Positions 12,808-21,140 of a stretch of 64,000 nt of DNA are shown here, in pieces. Every line of letters begins with the position of its first letter. The first letter of the stretch is position 1. The position numbers and the translations under genes are program-made. Origin of the DNA: Fimihabitans intestinipullorum (lineage in GTDB: Bacteria; Bacillota_I; Bacilli_A; RF39; UBA660); the NCBI GenBank assembly GCA_018714965.1, contig DVML01000022.1:3245-67244 (forward strand), read 5' to 3'. Under the pieces are notes generated by a model that ran no database searches, was not told the DNA's origin, and saw only the letters and a list, made by a program, of their open reading frames with translations.

Positions 12808-13329
12808 ATGGAAAAGACAACTTTAAAAAAGAACAAAGATGGATACGGATACAAGTATACGGAGTTAGCAGAAATTCATAAATATCTTGAAGAAAACAAT
12901 ATGAGATATTATCAAACGATTGAAACAAGTGAGTTAAACGGTTGTGATTATATCATGACTTATAGATTCATTGACGGAAAATGGGAGGAAAAACCGAAGA
13001 GAGGATGTAAGGTAACTGATGCGACACTGCAAGGGGTTAAAAATCCTGCTCAAGAACAAGGAAGCGCATTGACTTATGCAAGACGTTATAGTTTGTTAAT
13101 GGCGTTCGGCTTAGCGACAGAAGACGATGATGCTCAATCGTTGAGTAGAACGAAGAAAACAGAAAAGAAAGAAATTTTAGCAACTGATAATCAAATTGAT
13201 TTAATTGAAAGCTTAATGACAGATGATCAAATTGAGAAAGCATGTGAAAAAATTGGAAAGAACAATTTAAGAGAATTTACTATTACAGAAGCAAGTAGCT
13301 TAATTAAAAAAATGAAAGGTGGAAAATAA
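12808..13329 (+). CDS. erf: ERF-family single-strand annealing recombinase
   Basis: The 173-residue protein carries the ERF core: YKYTELAEI near residue 15 and the hallmark EQGSALTYARRYSLLMAFGL followed by ATEDDDA near 95-120. ERF proteins anneal single strands in phage recombination or circularisation. The C-terminal 50 residues form a separate helical segment. Its partner exonuclease lies two genes downstream. Confidence 0.92.
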   Translation: MEKTTLKKNKDGYGYKYTELAEIHKYLEENNMRYYQTIETSELNGCDYIMTYRFIDGKWEEKPKRGCKVTDATLQGVKNPAQEQGSALTYARRYSLLMAFGLATEDDDAQSLSRTKKTEKKEILATDNQIDLIESLMTDDQIEKACEKIGKNNLREFTITEASSLIKKMKGGK

Positions 13330-13330
13330 G

Positions 13331-13648
13331 ATGAACGAATTAGTAAAAATTGTAGACGGAGAAATTGAAGTAGCAAACGAGGTAGTAGAACAAATCAAGA
13401 AATTTCAAAAGATGAAAGTTGAAATGGACTTGAAGGAAAAAGAACTAAAGAAAAATTTAAAAGATGCAATGGAAAAATGTGGTATTAAAAAGTGGGTCGC
13501 AAATGGGCTTTGCGCAACGATTACAGAAGGATCAACAAGAACAACAGTAGATTCAAAACGATTAAAGGAAGAGCTACCAGATATTTACGAAGAGTATTCC
13601 AAAACATCAAATGTATCAAGTTCAATTAGATTAGTGATCGGAGAATAA
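13331..13648 (+). CDS. Phage protein of the recombination operon, unknown function
   Basis: About 105 residues with a helical N-terminal half (coiled-coil type) and a C-terminal beta part ending VSSSIRLVIGE. I chose ATG 13331, just after the ERF stop; an upstream GTG at 13319 overlaps ERF. Similar small proteins lie between ERF and a RecB-like nuclease in other phages, suggesting a role with them. Confidence 0.7.
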   Translation: MNELVKIVDGEIEVANEVVEQIKKFQKMKVEMDLKEKELKKNLKDAMEKCGIKKWVANGLCATITEGSTRTTVDSKRLKEELPDIYEEYSKTSNVSSSIRLVIGE

Positions 13649-13649
13649 A

Positions 13650-14240
13650 ATGATTGAGTTCATTGAAGAATCTCATACTTATTTGATAGATGGAGTTATA
13701 ACTCCAAGTGTTTCAGAAATATTAAACTTCATCTTTCCTGATAAGTATTCAAATATTCCAAAACAGATATTAAATACAAAAGCAAATTATGGAAGTAAAG
13801 TTCACGAAGCAATCGAACGTTTGGAAAAAAATGAGGAATTACCAAAGTTGAATTATTTGCAAGAAATTAGTATCGATCAATATAGAAAACTTAAGGACAA
13901 ATATAAGATAGAAGTTTTAGAACAGGAAAAAATGGTTCACTATGAAAACTATTATTGTGGTCGATTTGACATGATCGCTGAAATAAACGGATTTTATAGT
14001 TTATGTGACATCAAGACAACAGCGAAGCTTGATAAAGAAAGCTTATCATGGCAATTAAGTTATTACGCTTTAGCACACAATCTTGATGAATACGAAACAG
14101 AATTTAAAAAATTTTATGCAATATGGCTTCCTAAAAAAGATCTTGGCGAAATAGTGGAAATTGAGAGGAAAAGTAAACAAGAACTGTTAGAAAAGTTAAA
14201 GGAGTTTCGAAAATATTATGAAAACAATAGTGAAAATTGA
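13650..14240 (+). CDS. PD-(D/E)xK phage exonuclease (RecB-like)
   Basis: The 196-residue protein shows the nuclease core: GSKVHEAIE (helix with His/Glu), GRFDMIAEINGFYSLCDIKTT (D and DxK) and WQLSYYALA (QxxxY). This matches RecB/lambda-type exonucleases that make single strands for ERF annealing. It starts two bases after the preceding stop and overlaps the next gene. Confidence 0.85.
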   Translation: MIEFIEESHTYLIDGVITPSVSEILNFIFPDKYSNIPKQILNTKANYGSKVHEAIERLEKNEELPKLNYLQEISIDQYRKLKDKYKIEVLEQEKMVHYENYYCGRFDMIAEINGFYSLCDIKTTAKLDKESLSWQLSYYALAHNLDEYETEFKKFYAIWLPKKDLGEIVEIERKSKQELLEKLKEFRKYYENNSEN

Positions 14241-14712
14241 ATCGATTTTTCAAAATGGAACTAATCAAATGTTATTGATTGAGAATAAATCTTATCATTC
14301 TCTCGAACTGGATTTAACAAAAGAATATCAACTAGAAATTAAGGAATTAAAATCAACAAGAACAATTCAACAAAACAAATATATGTGGTCACTCATTCAT
14401 GAGATTTCAAAAAAACAAGGCATGGATGATATGGAAGTATATATTCAGGCACTAGAAGAAGCGAATGCAAAATATGAGTATATTATGGCTCCAGAAGAAG
14501 CAGAAGAAAACCTGAAAAAAGGATTTCGAGCAGTCAAAATTACTAGACCAGAAATTCATAACGGAAAGAAATTTTATATTTACAAATGCTTTCTAGGAAG
14601 TAGCAAATTTAACGTTACAGAAATGAAACAGTTGATAGATGTTATCGTTGGTTGGTGTTACGAATTAAATATACCGACTGATATTTACGAAAAGATTTAT
14701 TTAGGGGGTTGA
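14218..14712 (+). CDS. Phage recombination-associated protein, NinB-like at low certainty
   Basis: 164 residues. The middle segment TRTIQQNKYMWSLIHEISKK and the C-terminal MKQLIDVIVGWCYELNIPT recall NinB/HNHc-type phage proteins, which act in recombination. It overlaps the exonuclease gene by 23 bases. Catalytic residues cannot be assigned. Confidence 0.55.
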   Translation: MKTIVKIESIFQNGTNQMLLIENKSYHSLELDLTKEYQLEIKELKSTRTIQQNKYMWSLIHEISKKQGMDDMEVYIQALEEANAKYEYIMAPEEAEENLKKGFRAVKITRPEIHNGKKFYIYKCFLGSSKFNVTEMKQLIDVIVGWCYELNIPTDIYEKIYLGG

Positions 14713-14716
14713 TTAG

Positions 14717-15037
14717 ATGTTGGAAGAAGTATTATCACTTACAAAATGGAAAAAGAAACGAGAAATATTAAAAGAACTGCAAAAAATTGGAATCAACATA
14801 AGCGAAAGAAAATTCAGAAAACAAGTTGAAATAAATAATAAACTTTATGGCGAAGGACAAGCTAATTACTATATCATTCACGGCAATAATGGATATAAAT
14901 TGTCATTCGATTGGAACGAAATTGAGAAGTCTATCGCCGATAAAAGAAAGCGAGCTTTGACTATGCTTGCAGAGTGTAGTAAGGCTGAAAAACAATTTCA
15001 AAGAAGAAACAATTTGAGAATGGAGGAATTGATATGA
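14717..15037 (+). CDS. Phage protein with a predicted winged-helix fold
   Basis: 106 residues, beginning with a helical segment KREILKELQKIGINISERKFRKQVE and a hairpin YYIIHGNNGYKLS. This looks like a small winged helix followed by a helical tail. Overlaps the next gene by four bases. Function unknown. Confidence 0.65.
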   Translation: MLEEVLSLTKWKKKREILKELQKIGINISERKFRKQVEINNKLYGEGQANYYIIHGNNGYKLSFDWNEIEKSIADKRKRALTMLAECSKAEKQFQRRNNLRMEELI

Positions 15038-15603
15038 AATTTAAAGTAGGAGATAAAGTAAAAGCAAAAATACACGGACAAGATTTGGTAGGAGTTATAA
15101 AAGAGATTGATTCAGACTCTAAACCGTATTTAGTTTATTTTGACGGTTGGACTGAGGGACATAACGGAAGAGATTTATACAAAGGGAACCATTGCTGGTG
15201 GTTTGAAGATGACGAATTAGAGTTAATTGAGAGAGGAGAAAAAGATATGAAAAAAAGTGATTTAAAAAGTGGAGCAATTGTAGAAACAAGAGAAGGAAAT
15301 AAATATATTTTGTTATTAAATACAAAATTTTATGATAATGAGAAACCGATATTAGTCAACTTGGCAAATGGGTGTTACTTATATTATTTAGACTATAATG
15401 AAGATTTAACGCACTATAACAAGTTATTAGACATCATGAAAGTTTGTCAACACGAATACGTTGGAGATAATATTAGAAGGCATATTTTAAAACAAAATGA
15501 AAATGATTGGACTTGGATCCGTGAAGAGGAAACAGTAATGACAATTTTTGAAATTGAAGAAAAATTTGGTATTTCTAAATTGAAAATTAAAAAGGAAGAT
15601 TAA
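15034..15603 (+). CDS. Two-part phage protein (SH3-like domain plus unknown domain)
   Basis: Residues 1-65 (KFKVGDKVKAK, GVIKEIDSDSKPYLVYFD) look like a Tudor/SH3-type beta barrel. A second module begins at an internal Met near residue 72 (MKKSDLKSGAIVETREGNKY) behind an in-frame GAGAGGAG ribosome site, so a separate shorter protein may also be made from 15247. Unknown role. Confidence 0.65.
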   Translation: MKFKVGDKVKAKIHGQDLVGVIKEIDSDSKPYLVYFDGWTEGHNGRDLYKGNHCWWFEDDELELIERGEKDMKKSDLKSGAIVETREGNKYILLLNTKFYDNEKPILVNLANGCYLYYLDYNEDLTHYNKLLDIMKVCQHEYVGDNIRRHILKQNENDWTWIREEETVMTIFEIEEKFGISKLKIKKED

Positions 15604-15604
15604 A

Positions 15605-15955
15605 ATGCCAAAATATACAAAGCTGTTGAATTTTAGTAAAGAAACAATCAGAGAAATACAAAGAAGAGATAATCGTTCATGTTTATTTTGTAGGATCGGA
15701 TATCATTGTGAGGAGTTCGATCCTAACAAATTAGACTTTATCATTCACGATATTATGCACTTTATTCCAAAATCGAAAATGGGTTTAGGTATTCCTGAAA
15801 ACGGAGTAGAAGGCTGCCGGTATCATCATCACATGTTAGATAACGGGAATAAGGGACGCAGATCAGAAATGTTAAAAATCATGGGAAATTATTTAAAAAG
15901 TATTTATCCAGGTTGGAATAAATCAAAATTAGTTTATAGAAAATATGAGGATTAG
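15605..15955 (+). CDS. HNH-type endonuclease
   Basis: 116 residues. IREIQRRDNRSCLFCRIGYHC gives a Cys pair, HDIMHFIPKSKMGLGIPENG the HNH-like histidines, and GCRYHHHMLDNG the closing His. Small HNH nucleases in this position may process replication or recombination intermediates. The start is one base after the preceding stop. Confidence 0.75.
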   Translation: MPKYTKLLNFSKETIREIQRRDNRSCLFCRIGYHCEEFDPNKLDFIIHDIMHFIPKSKMGLGIPENGVEGCRYHHHMLDNGNKGRRSEMLKIMGNYLKSIYPGWNKSKLVYRKYED

Positions 15956-15957
15956 AT

Positions 15958-16125
15958 ATGAATAAATCATTTATATTTATGTGGATATTTTTATTCCTAA
16001 TGTGGCTGATGTTAATTTTAAAATTAGTAACAGGAATGGAACTATTATTCGATATCTTGTGGGTACTAATGATAATTGGTTGGCTTATATCAACATTATT
16101 TACAATCAAGGATTTAACGAAATGA
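15958..16125 (+). CDS. 55-residue membrane protein
   Basis: Nearly the whole protein is hydrophobic, with two membrane helices (FIFMWIFLFLMWLMLIL and ILWVLMIIGWLISTLF). Its TGA overlaps the next ATG (ATGA). Function unknown. Confidence 0.6.
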   Translation: MNKSFIFMWIFLFLMWLMLILKLVTGMELLFDILWVLMIIGWLISTLFTIKDLTK

Positions 16126-16457
16126 GTAAATATCGAAATAAAAAAGTAACAATAGATGGAATTACATTTGATTCAATCAAAGAGAGTAAAAGATATCAAG
16201 AATTGAAACTATTAGAGAGAGCAAAAAAAATTACAGAATTGAAATTACAAGTACCATTTATTTTGTTAGATAGTTATGTTTTAAATGGCAAAAAACGACA
16301 AGGAATAAAATATATCGCTGACTTTGTTTACATCGATATAAGGACGGGTAAATACGTTGTGGAAGACGTCAAGAGTCCAGCTACAAAAACACAAGTATAT
16401 AAATTAAAAAAGAAATTATTTGAACAAAAATATGAAATTGAAATTAGGGAGGTTTAA
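16122..16457 (+). CDS. DUF1064 family phage protein (PD-(D/E)xK-like)
   Basis: The ATG at 16122 gives a 111-residue protein starting MSKYRNKKVTIDGITFDS, the standard DUF1064 N-terminus. YIADFVYID and YVVEDVKS form the D...ExK-like nuclease core. A longer frame from 15981 is in-frame read-through of the membrane gene region and is not used. Confidence 0.8.
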   Translation: MSKYRNKKVTIDGITFDSIKESKRYQELKLLERAKKITELKLQVPFILLDSYVLNGKKRQGIKYIADFVYIDIRTGKYVVEDVKSPATKTQVYKLKKKLFEQKYEIEIREV

Positions 16458-16459
16458 AT

Positions 16460-16894
16460 ATGAATCGAGTTTGTTTAATCGGGAGAGTAACAGCAAAACC
16501 AGAATTAAGATACACTGCTTCTAATATTGCATTTGTAAGAATGGGAATAGCAGTAAATAGAAATTTTAGTAACAATCAAGGACAAAGAGAAGCTGACTTT
16601 ATCAATGTTATTGTTTGGAGAAAACAAGCTGAAAATGTTTGTAATTTCCTGGATAAAGGAAGTCTAGTCGGTGTTGAGGGAAAGATTCAAACAACAAAAT
16701 ATACAGATCGTGATGGAAATAACAGAGTAATGTTTGAAGTGGCAGCTGATTCTGTTCAATTTTTGGAAAATAAGAAGAAGGAAGAAAAAAAAGAAGAAAT
16801 TGATTTACATAAGGAAAGAAAGGATGGAATAGAAGTCGATCCGTTTGCCGATTTTGCTGATGAGGTAGTCATTCCGGATGATTTCTTAGATTGA
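16460..16894 (+). CDS. ssb: Single-stranded DNA-binding protein
   Basis: 144 residues with a typical OB fold: MNRVCLIGRVTAKPELRYT, FINVIVWRKQAENV, LVGVEGKIQTTKY. The acidic C-terminal tail ends PDDFLD rather than the DDDLPF-type tip, so interaction with host partners may differ. SD GGGAGG. Confidence 0.93.
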   Translation: MNRVCLIGRVTAKPELRYTASNIAFVRMGIAVNRNFSNNQGQREADFINVIVWRKQAENVCNFLDKGSLVGVEGKIQTTKYTDRDGNNRVMFEVAADSVQFLENKKKEEKKEEIDLHKERKDGIEVDPFADFADEVVIPDDFLD

Positions 16895-16896
16895 GT

Positions 16897-17073
16897 ATGA
16901 AAGATATTTTTATAGCAATAATTGTTGGGATTGCGATTTTGATGTTCATTTTCATAATGGAATTGTCAATGATCTGCAGTGACTTAAAAGAACAAGTTGA
17001 TTACTACAAGGAAATGTATCAAGATCAATCAATCGTAGTTAGAGTGTTACAGGAAAGTTGTTGTGTTGAGTAA
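16897..17073 (+). CDS. Small single-pass membrane protein
   Basis: 58 residues from the ATG at 16897, with one N-terminal membrane helix (IFIAIIVGIAILMFIFIM) and a short polar tail. Starts beside the ssb stop. Function unknown. Confidence 0.6.
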   Translation: MKDIFIAIIVGIAILMFIFIMELSMICSDLKEQVDYYKEMYQDQSIVVRVLQESCCVE

Positions 17074-17196
17074 TGTTAAAGATAAAGGATAATGTAGATT
17101 TAAAAGAACTTGAAAAATTTGCCTATGAATGATTTGTATGAAATAGCAAATGATAGAATCGAAAAAAGAATAAAAGAAAATATTTTAGGAGAATAG
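17074..17196 (+). pseudogene. Probable broken small phage gene
   Basis: ATG at 17074 reads MLKIKDNVDLKELEKFAYE and stops. A second short frame MNDLYEIANDRIEKRIKE overlaps it and ends at 17196. The first part looks like the start of a longer conserved phage protein, so a deletion or frameshift is likely. Confidence 0.4.
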
Positions 17197-17201
17197 ATAA
17201 T

Positions 17202-17306
17202 ATGGAGTTATCAAGCAACGAAAATTATAAGTATTTATTCACAGATGAAATAATTGAGTTAGGTATTTTCGCATATCAAAAAAAACATAGTAAAGGAGTG
17301 AGATGA
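17202..17306 (+). CDS. 34-residue small protein
   Basis: Starts at ATG behind GGAGAATAG and reads MELSSNENYKYLFTDEIIE to GVR. The end overlaps the ribosome site of the next gene (GGAGTGAGATG). Function unknown. Confidence 0.4.
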   Translation: MELSSNENYKYLFTDEIIELGIFAYQKKHSKGVR

Positions 17307-17307
17307 C

Positions 17308-17703
17308 ATGGAAAAAGAGGAATTAGAAAGTTTAAAAAAAGAAAATGACAAATTGGAATATGATTTAGTTTCAAAACAAAATATATACATAGAACAGTTA
17401 CAAAACAAAATAAAAGAACTAGAGAATAAACTAGATATACAAACAATTTGTGGATATCCTGTAGAAGATGTAATTAAAATATTAAGTGCGATAGATATTG
17501 AAAGAAAATATGATATCAGATTCACGATGGATAACTTACAAAAGTTTATAGAACTATATCAGAAAGAACAAACAGAGATGCTAAAAGAGGCGTTTAGTAA
17601 AATAAATTATGAATGGCCACCAGGAGGCAAAGAAATTAAGATACAGCCATTTAACAATAGTGGTGTAAAAGATTTTAGGAAAATAGAGGATACAAATGAG
17701 TAA
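17308..17703 (+). CDS. Coiled-coil phage protein
   Basis: 131 residues; the first 50 form a long coiled coil (ELESLKKENDKLEYDL and LQNKIKELENKL), followed by a globular part. SD GGAGTGAG. It overlaps the next small gene by eight bases. Function unknown. Confidence 0.7.
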   Translation: MEKEELESLKKENDKLEYDLVSKQNIYIEQLQNKIKELENKLDIQTICGYPVEDVIKILSAIDIERKYDIRFTMDNLQKFIELYQKEQTEMLKEAFSKINYEWPPGGKEIKIQPFNNSGVKDFRKIEDTNE

Positions 17704-17866
17704 TAGTTATTATCAATACTTTAAAGAACTGTGGGTATCTATTTTAAATAAGCAATATCATAAAGGAACTATTTCTGAAAAACGAACAATAAAAGATAAT
17801 GTATTTAAAAATGTTCATTTAACAGATAAACAAAAAGAAAGGGTATGGGAGTTAATTATCAGTTAA
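17696..17866 (+). CDS. 56-residue small phage protein
   Basis: ATG at 17696 inside the end of the preceding gene; reads MSNSYYQYFKELWVSILNKQ to VWELIIS with a helical, basic middle. Its TAA overlaps the AAGGAGG site of the late regulator, so it is probably coupled to it. Confidence 0.5.
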   Translation: MSNSYYQYFKELWVSILNKQYHKGTISEKRTIKDNVFKNVHLTDKQKERVWELIIS

Positions 17867-17877
17867 GGAGGGGTATA

Positions 17878-18309
17878 TTGAATTTGTTTCAATTGAAAGA
17901 AGAATATTGTGAAAAACAAAAATTCATTCGTTTGAATATGGAAAAAATCAGAATGATTGAATGTAAAATGGAAGGACTAAAGGCAACTGATATAAGATCA
18001 GAAATAGTCGAAGGTAGATCAAAGAGAAAAGATTTAGCTGATCTTTTGCATCAGAAGGTAGAGTTAGAAAAAGAAATTGAATCATTAAATGACGAATTGT
18101 TATCGTATAACCCTATTATCACTGAATTAGAAGCCATTTATAAGGAATTAGGTAATAGAGATAAACAGATTTATATTGAACGGAAAATAAGAGGATATAG
18201 TCCTGTGAGAATAGGAATTAAATGGGGAATCGATGAGCGAACAGTACGAAGAATAGTAAAAAAAGTTGAAAAAATGATCGAATGTCCGAAAATGTCCGCT
18301 CCTTTATGA
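17878..18309 (+). CDS. ArpU/RinA-like late-gene transcription regulator
   Basis: TTG at 17878 behind a full AAGGAGGGG site gives 143 residues: a long helical N-terminal half and a sigma-70 region-4-like HTH (KELGNRDKQIYIERKIRGYS to IDERTVRRIVKKVEKM). This family activates phage late (packaging/structural) genes and sits just before terS, as here. Confidence 0.8.
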   Translation: MNLFQLKEEYCEKQKFIRLNMEKIRMIECKMEGLKATDIRSEIVEGRSKRKDLADLLHQKVELEKEIESLNDELLSYNPIITELEAIYKELGNRDKQIYIERKIRGYSPVRIGIKWGIDERTVRRIVKKVEKMIECPKMSAPL

Positions 18310-18321
18310 AAAAATGGTATT

Positions 18322-18345
18322 GTGAGAAAATGAATAAAATCTCAC
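18322..18345 (+). other. Hairpin after the late regulator
   Basis: GTGAGA and TCTCAC pair around a 12-base AT loop, without a T tract. The location between the late regulator and terS fits a late promoter element or a packaging site; this is a guess from position. Confidence 0.3.
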
Positions 18346-18378
18346 GGTGTTAACCCACGCTCCCCTTTTATTCTTTTT

Positions 18379-18410
18379 AAGAACAATGCTAGTACAGATT
18401 GTTCTTTTTT
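18379..18410 (+). terminator. Terminator upstream of the moron gene
   Basis: AAGAACAA and TTGTTCTT pair around a 12-base loop, followed by T residues. Confidence 0.85.
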
Positions 18411-18411
18411 G

Positions 18412-18440
18412 TTGATAACAATATGTTTATTTGATATACT
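18412..18440 (+). promoter_or_regulatory. Promoter of the moron gene
   Basis: TTGATA, 17 bases, TATACT immediately after the terminator. It would allow expression of the next gene in the lysogen, independent of late transcription. Confidence 0.75.
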
Positions 18441-18462
18441 CTTCATGTGAGGAGTGATAAAA

Positions 18463-18975
18463 ATGGGAATATGGTCTATAGTGATACCGTCTGGGGTTAC
18501 TGCGATAGGATGGTTTGTAAGCTATCTCATCAATAGAAATTTATTTAAAAGAGAATTAGAAAAAATGCAAAAAGACAAGTTTTTAAGTAAAAATGAAAAT
18601 TTAGCAACTGATTTGAGCGATTTGTTAGCAAAAGTTACTACAAATGACCACATTGATAAGAAAACGACAGAGCAAATAAGGGAAATTTTTAATAGAATTT
18701 ATTGTTATGGCTCTAATACTGTAGTTGCATTGTTAAGTGATATGCAAAATAAGAATTATACTAAATATTTTCAAGGAGAGCGTAAGTATGAATTGCTAGC
18801 ATATTATACTGTTTTATTAACTCAAATTAAATATGACTTGATCGGAGTAAAAACGAATCCGTTACAATGGTTAAAACTAAACATAACTGATTATGATAAA
18901 TTAGAAAAACAATTCAAACAATCAATTGGAAAAATTATTGAAGAATATAATTTAGATTTTAAGACTGACGAATAA
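18463..18975 (+). CDS. Moron: membrane-anchored phage protein of unknown function
   Basis: 170 residues from ATG 18463 (SD AGGAGTG). An N-terminal membrane helix (WSIVIPSGVTAIGWFVSYLI) leads to a helical cytoplasmic domain. The gene has its own promoter and is isolated by terminators on both sides between the late regulator and terS. This is the signature of a moron expressed from the prophage. Superinfection exclusion or host modification is possible; no family recognised. Confidence 0.75.
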   Translation: MGIWSIVIPSGVTAIGWFVSYLINRNLFKRELEKMQKDKFLSKNENLATDLSDLLAKVTTNDHIDKKTTEQIREIFNRIYCYGSNTVVALLSDMQNKNYTKYFQGERKYELLAYYTVLLTQIKYDLIGVKTNPLQWLKLNITDYDKLEKQFKQSIGKIIEEYNLDFKTDE

Positions 18976-18988
18976 TCAGTCTTTTTTT
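18961..18988 (+). terminator. Terminator overlapping the moron stop codon
   Basis: AAGACTGA and TCAGTCTT pair around a loop that contains the TAA, followed by seven T. Confidence 0.9.
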
Positions 18989-19002
18989 AGGAAGTGATAT
19001 AT

Positions 19003-19479
19003 ATGTTGAATGCAAAGCAAGAAATGTTTGTGCAAAACTTGGTCAAAGGAATGTCCCAACGAGAAGCATACAAAAAAGCTTACAACGCGACATACGATCC
19101 AAAAGCAATTGATAGTAAAGCATGTAACCTATTTAATTCAGGCAAGATACAGGCAAGGTATAAGGAATTGATGGGAGAAATAAAAGATCAATCTATTATG
19201 ACTGCTATTGAAAGAAGAAAATGGCTAACAAATGTGATCAATGGTAAAGAATTAGAAACTGTTGAAATTACATTACCTGACGGTCAGAAAGAACTGGTAG
19301 GGAGTAAAGAAGCTGATCTTAATACTAAAATGAAAGCTATGGATATGCTTAACAAAATGGATGGAGAATATATCACTAATCATAAAATAAGTGGAGATAA
19401 AGATAACCCAGTTAATATTGTAGATTTATCTCATTTATCAACAGAAGAAATCAGAGAGCTGTTGAAAGATGAGCATTAG
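19003..19479 (+). CDS. terS: Terminase small subunit
   Basis: 158 residues from ATG 19003 (SD AGGAAGTG). LNAKQEMFVQNLVKGMSQREAY and YDPKAIDSKACNL form the Terminase_2 HTH that recognises packaging DNA; the C-terminal part contacts the large subunit. Overlaps terL by 11 bases. Confidence 0.92.
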   Translation: MLNAKQEMFVQNLVKGMSQREAYKKAYNATYDPKAIDSKACNLFNSGKIQARYKELMGEIKDQSIMTAIERRKWLTNVINGKELETVEITLPDGQKELVGSKEADLNTKMKAMDMLNKMDGEYITNHKISGDKDNPVNIVDLSHLSTEEIRELLKDEH

Positions 19480-20935
19480 AAATGAATTAAAAAAAGAATT
19501 ATGTAGAAGAGAGTATAGCGATTATGTTGAATTTGTTCATGAAGGACGTTGGATTAAAGGCAAAGCAGTATCTTATATTTGTGATAAAGTACAAGAATTT
19601 ATTGAGGCAGATACTGGACACGCTTTTGATATATTAGTTTTGTCTATCCCACCACAACATGGAAAATCGATGACAATCACAGAAACACTCCCTAGTTGGT
19701 ATTTAGGAAAATTTCCGACCAAACGAATTATAGAAGCTTCATATAGTGAAGACTTTGCACAATTGTTTGGAAGAAGAAATTTAAGAAAAATAGAACAATT
19801 TGGAAAAGAACTCTTTAACATAGAAAAAGGAAATATCGCAAATAATACAGAGTTTGAACTGTCAAACGGAATCGGTGGAATGATTTCTCGTGGTATTTTA
19901 TCGGGAGTCACTGGTAGACCAGCTGACTTAATGATCATAGATGACCCAGTTAAAAATAGACAAGAAGCAGATAGTAAAACATACCGCGATAGAGTTTGGG
20001 CAGAGTGGAATGATTCATTTAAATCAAGGTTATCATTTGGTGCTAAAGTCATTATTATTCAAACAAGATGGCACGAAGACGATTTTGCTGGACGAATCAT
20101 AAAAAATGAAAAACATGTCACAGTCATTAACTTAAAATGCGAAGCTGATAATAATGATCCACTTGGTAGAAAGCCGGGAGAGGCTTTATGTCCAGAAATA
20201 GGTAAAGGAAACGAATGGTTAAAAGATTTCAAATCAACATTCACTACTAAAGAAGGTAGTAGGACTTGGAACGCTCTATATCAAGGTAGTCCGACTCCAG
20301 ACGATGGGAACATATTTAAAAGAAAATGGTTTAAATATTATGAAAAATTACCAACTCTTCCATATATGTTAATTAGTGTTGATGCTACTTTTAAAGATAA
20401 AGAAGATAATGATTTCGTGTCAATTCAAGTATGGGGAAAGAGAAATTCTGACTTTTATTTAATTGACAGAGTTAAAGAACATTTTGGGTTTACCGAAACC
20501 TTAAATGTTATTAGACAATTACGAAATAAATACAATAAATGTAGTGCTGTATTGATCGAAGACAAAGCAAATGGATCTGCGATTGTAGAGGTACTACAAC
20601 GCGAATTTTCTGGGATAATACCAATCAATCCGGAGGGTGGAAAGATTGCAAGAGCAAATGCAGTATCTCCGTCGTTTGAAAGTGGAAATGTATACTTTCC
20701 TAAAAATAAACAGTGGTTATATGACTATGAGACTGAACTAGTTTCATTTCCGAATGCTGAACATGACGATGATGTTGACTGTACTACTCAAGCAGTTAAT
20801 AGATTGAGGAATATAACAGCAATTGAAATGAGCGAAGAACAAAAAGAACTATATGAATATGAACAAAAAAAATACAGACAGAAAGTCAAGGTAATAGCTG
20901 GGAATACAGCTACAAGATCCTTTATCAATTATTAG
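19469..20935 (+). CDS. terL: Terminase large subunit
   Basis: 488 residues. The ATPase half has Walker A PPQHGKS (about residue 61) and Walker B LMIIDDP (about 154) with an adjoining TRWHEDDF coupling motif. The nuclease half begins LISVDATFKDKEDNDF (first Asp) and has IEDKANG and DDDVDC later. It drives and cuts DNA during packaging into the procapsid. Confidence 0.96.
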   Translation: MSIRNELKKELCRREYSDYVEFVHEGRWIKGKAVSYICDKVQEFIEADTGHAFDILVLSIPPQHGKSMTITETLPSWYLGKFPTKRIIEASYSEDFAQLFGRRNLRKIEQFGKELFNIEKGNIANNTEFELSNGIGGMISRGILSGVTGRPADLMIIDDPVKNRQEADSKTYRDRVWAEWNDSFKSRLSFGAKVIIIQTRWHEDDFAGRIIKNEKHVTVINLKCEADNNDPLGRKPGEALCPEIGKGNEWLKDFKSTFTTKEGSRTWNALYQGSPTPDDGNIFKRKWFKYYEKLPTLPYMLISVDATFKDKEDNDFVSIQVWGKRNSDFYLIDRVKEHFGFTETLNVIRQLRNKYNKCSAVLIEDKANGSAIVEVLQREFSGIIPINPEGGKIARANAVSPSFESGNVYFPKNKQWLYDYETELVSFPNAEHDDDVDCTTQAVNRLRNITAIEMSEEQKELYEYEQKKYRQKVKVIAGNTATRSFINY

Positions 20936-20945
20936 GAGGTAATAT

Positions 20946-21140
20946 ATGATATTTATTATATTATTATGGATAGCAACAATAATAGTTGCTTTTTTTATTG
21001 GAAAAAGTCATAAAGGAAAACACAAAAAAGAAAAAATGAGTATCGAAGAGAAAACAAAATTAGAACGAACAAAGAAAGCGTTCAACGAGTTAATGACTTA
21101 TGATTATGACATTGCGTTAGGTGGTGTAAAACATGAATAA
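20946..21140 (+). CDS. Small membrane protein between terL and portal
   Basis: 64 residues with an N-terminal membrane helix (IFIILLWIATIIVAFFIG) and a basic then acidic tail. SD AGGAGG. Overlaps the portal start by eight bases. Function unknown. Confidence 0.7.
   Translation: MIFIILLWIATIIVAFFIGKSHKGKHKKEKMSIEEKTKLERTKKAFNELMTYDYDIALGGVKHE

Noticed and set aside
15981..16121. Longer start for the DUF1064 gene
   Set aside because: These codons are the out-of-frame reading of the 55-residue membrane gene; the ATGA overlap at 16122 gives the conserved MSKYRNKK start.
17074..17196. Two independent micro-genes
   Set aside because: Only the first has the look of a conserved N-terminus and neither has a good SD pair, so one broken gene is more likely.
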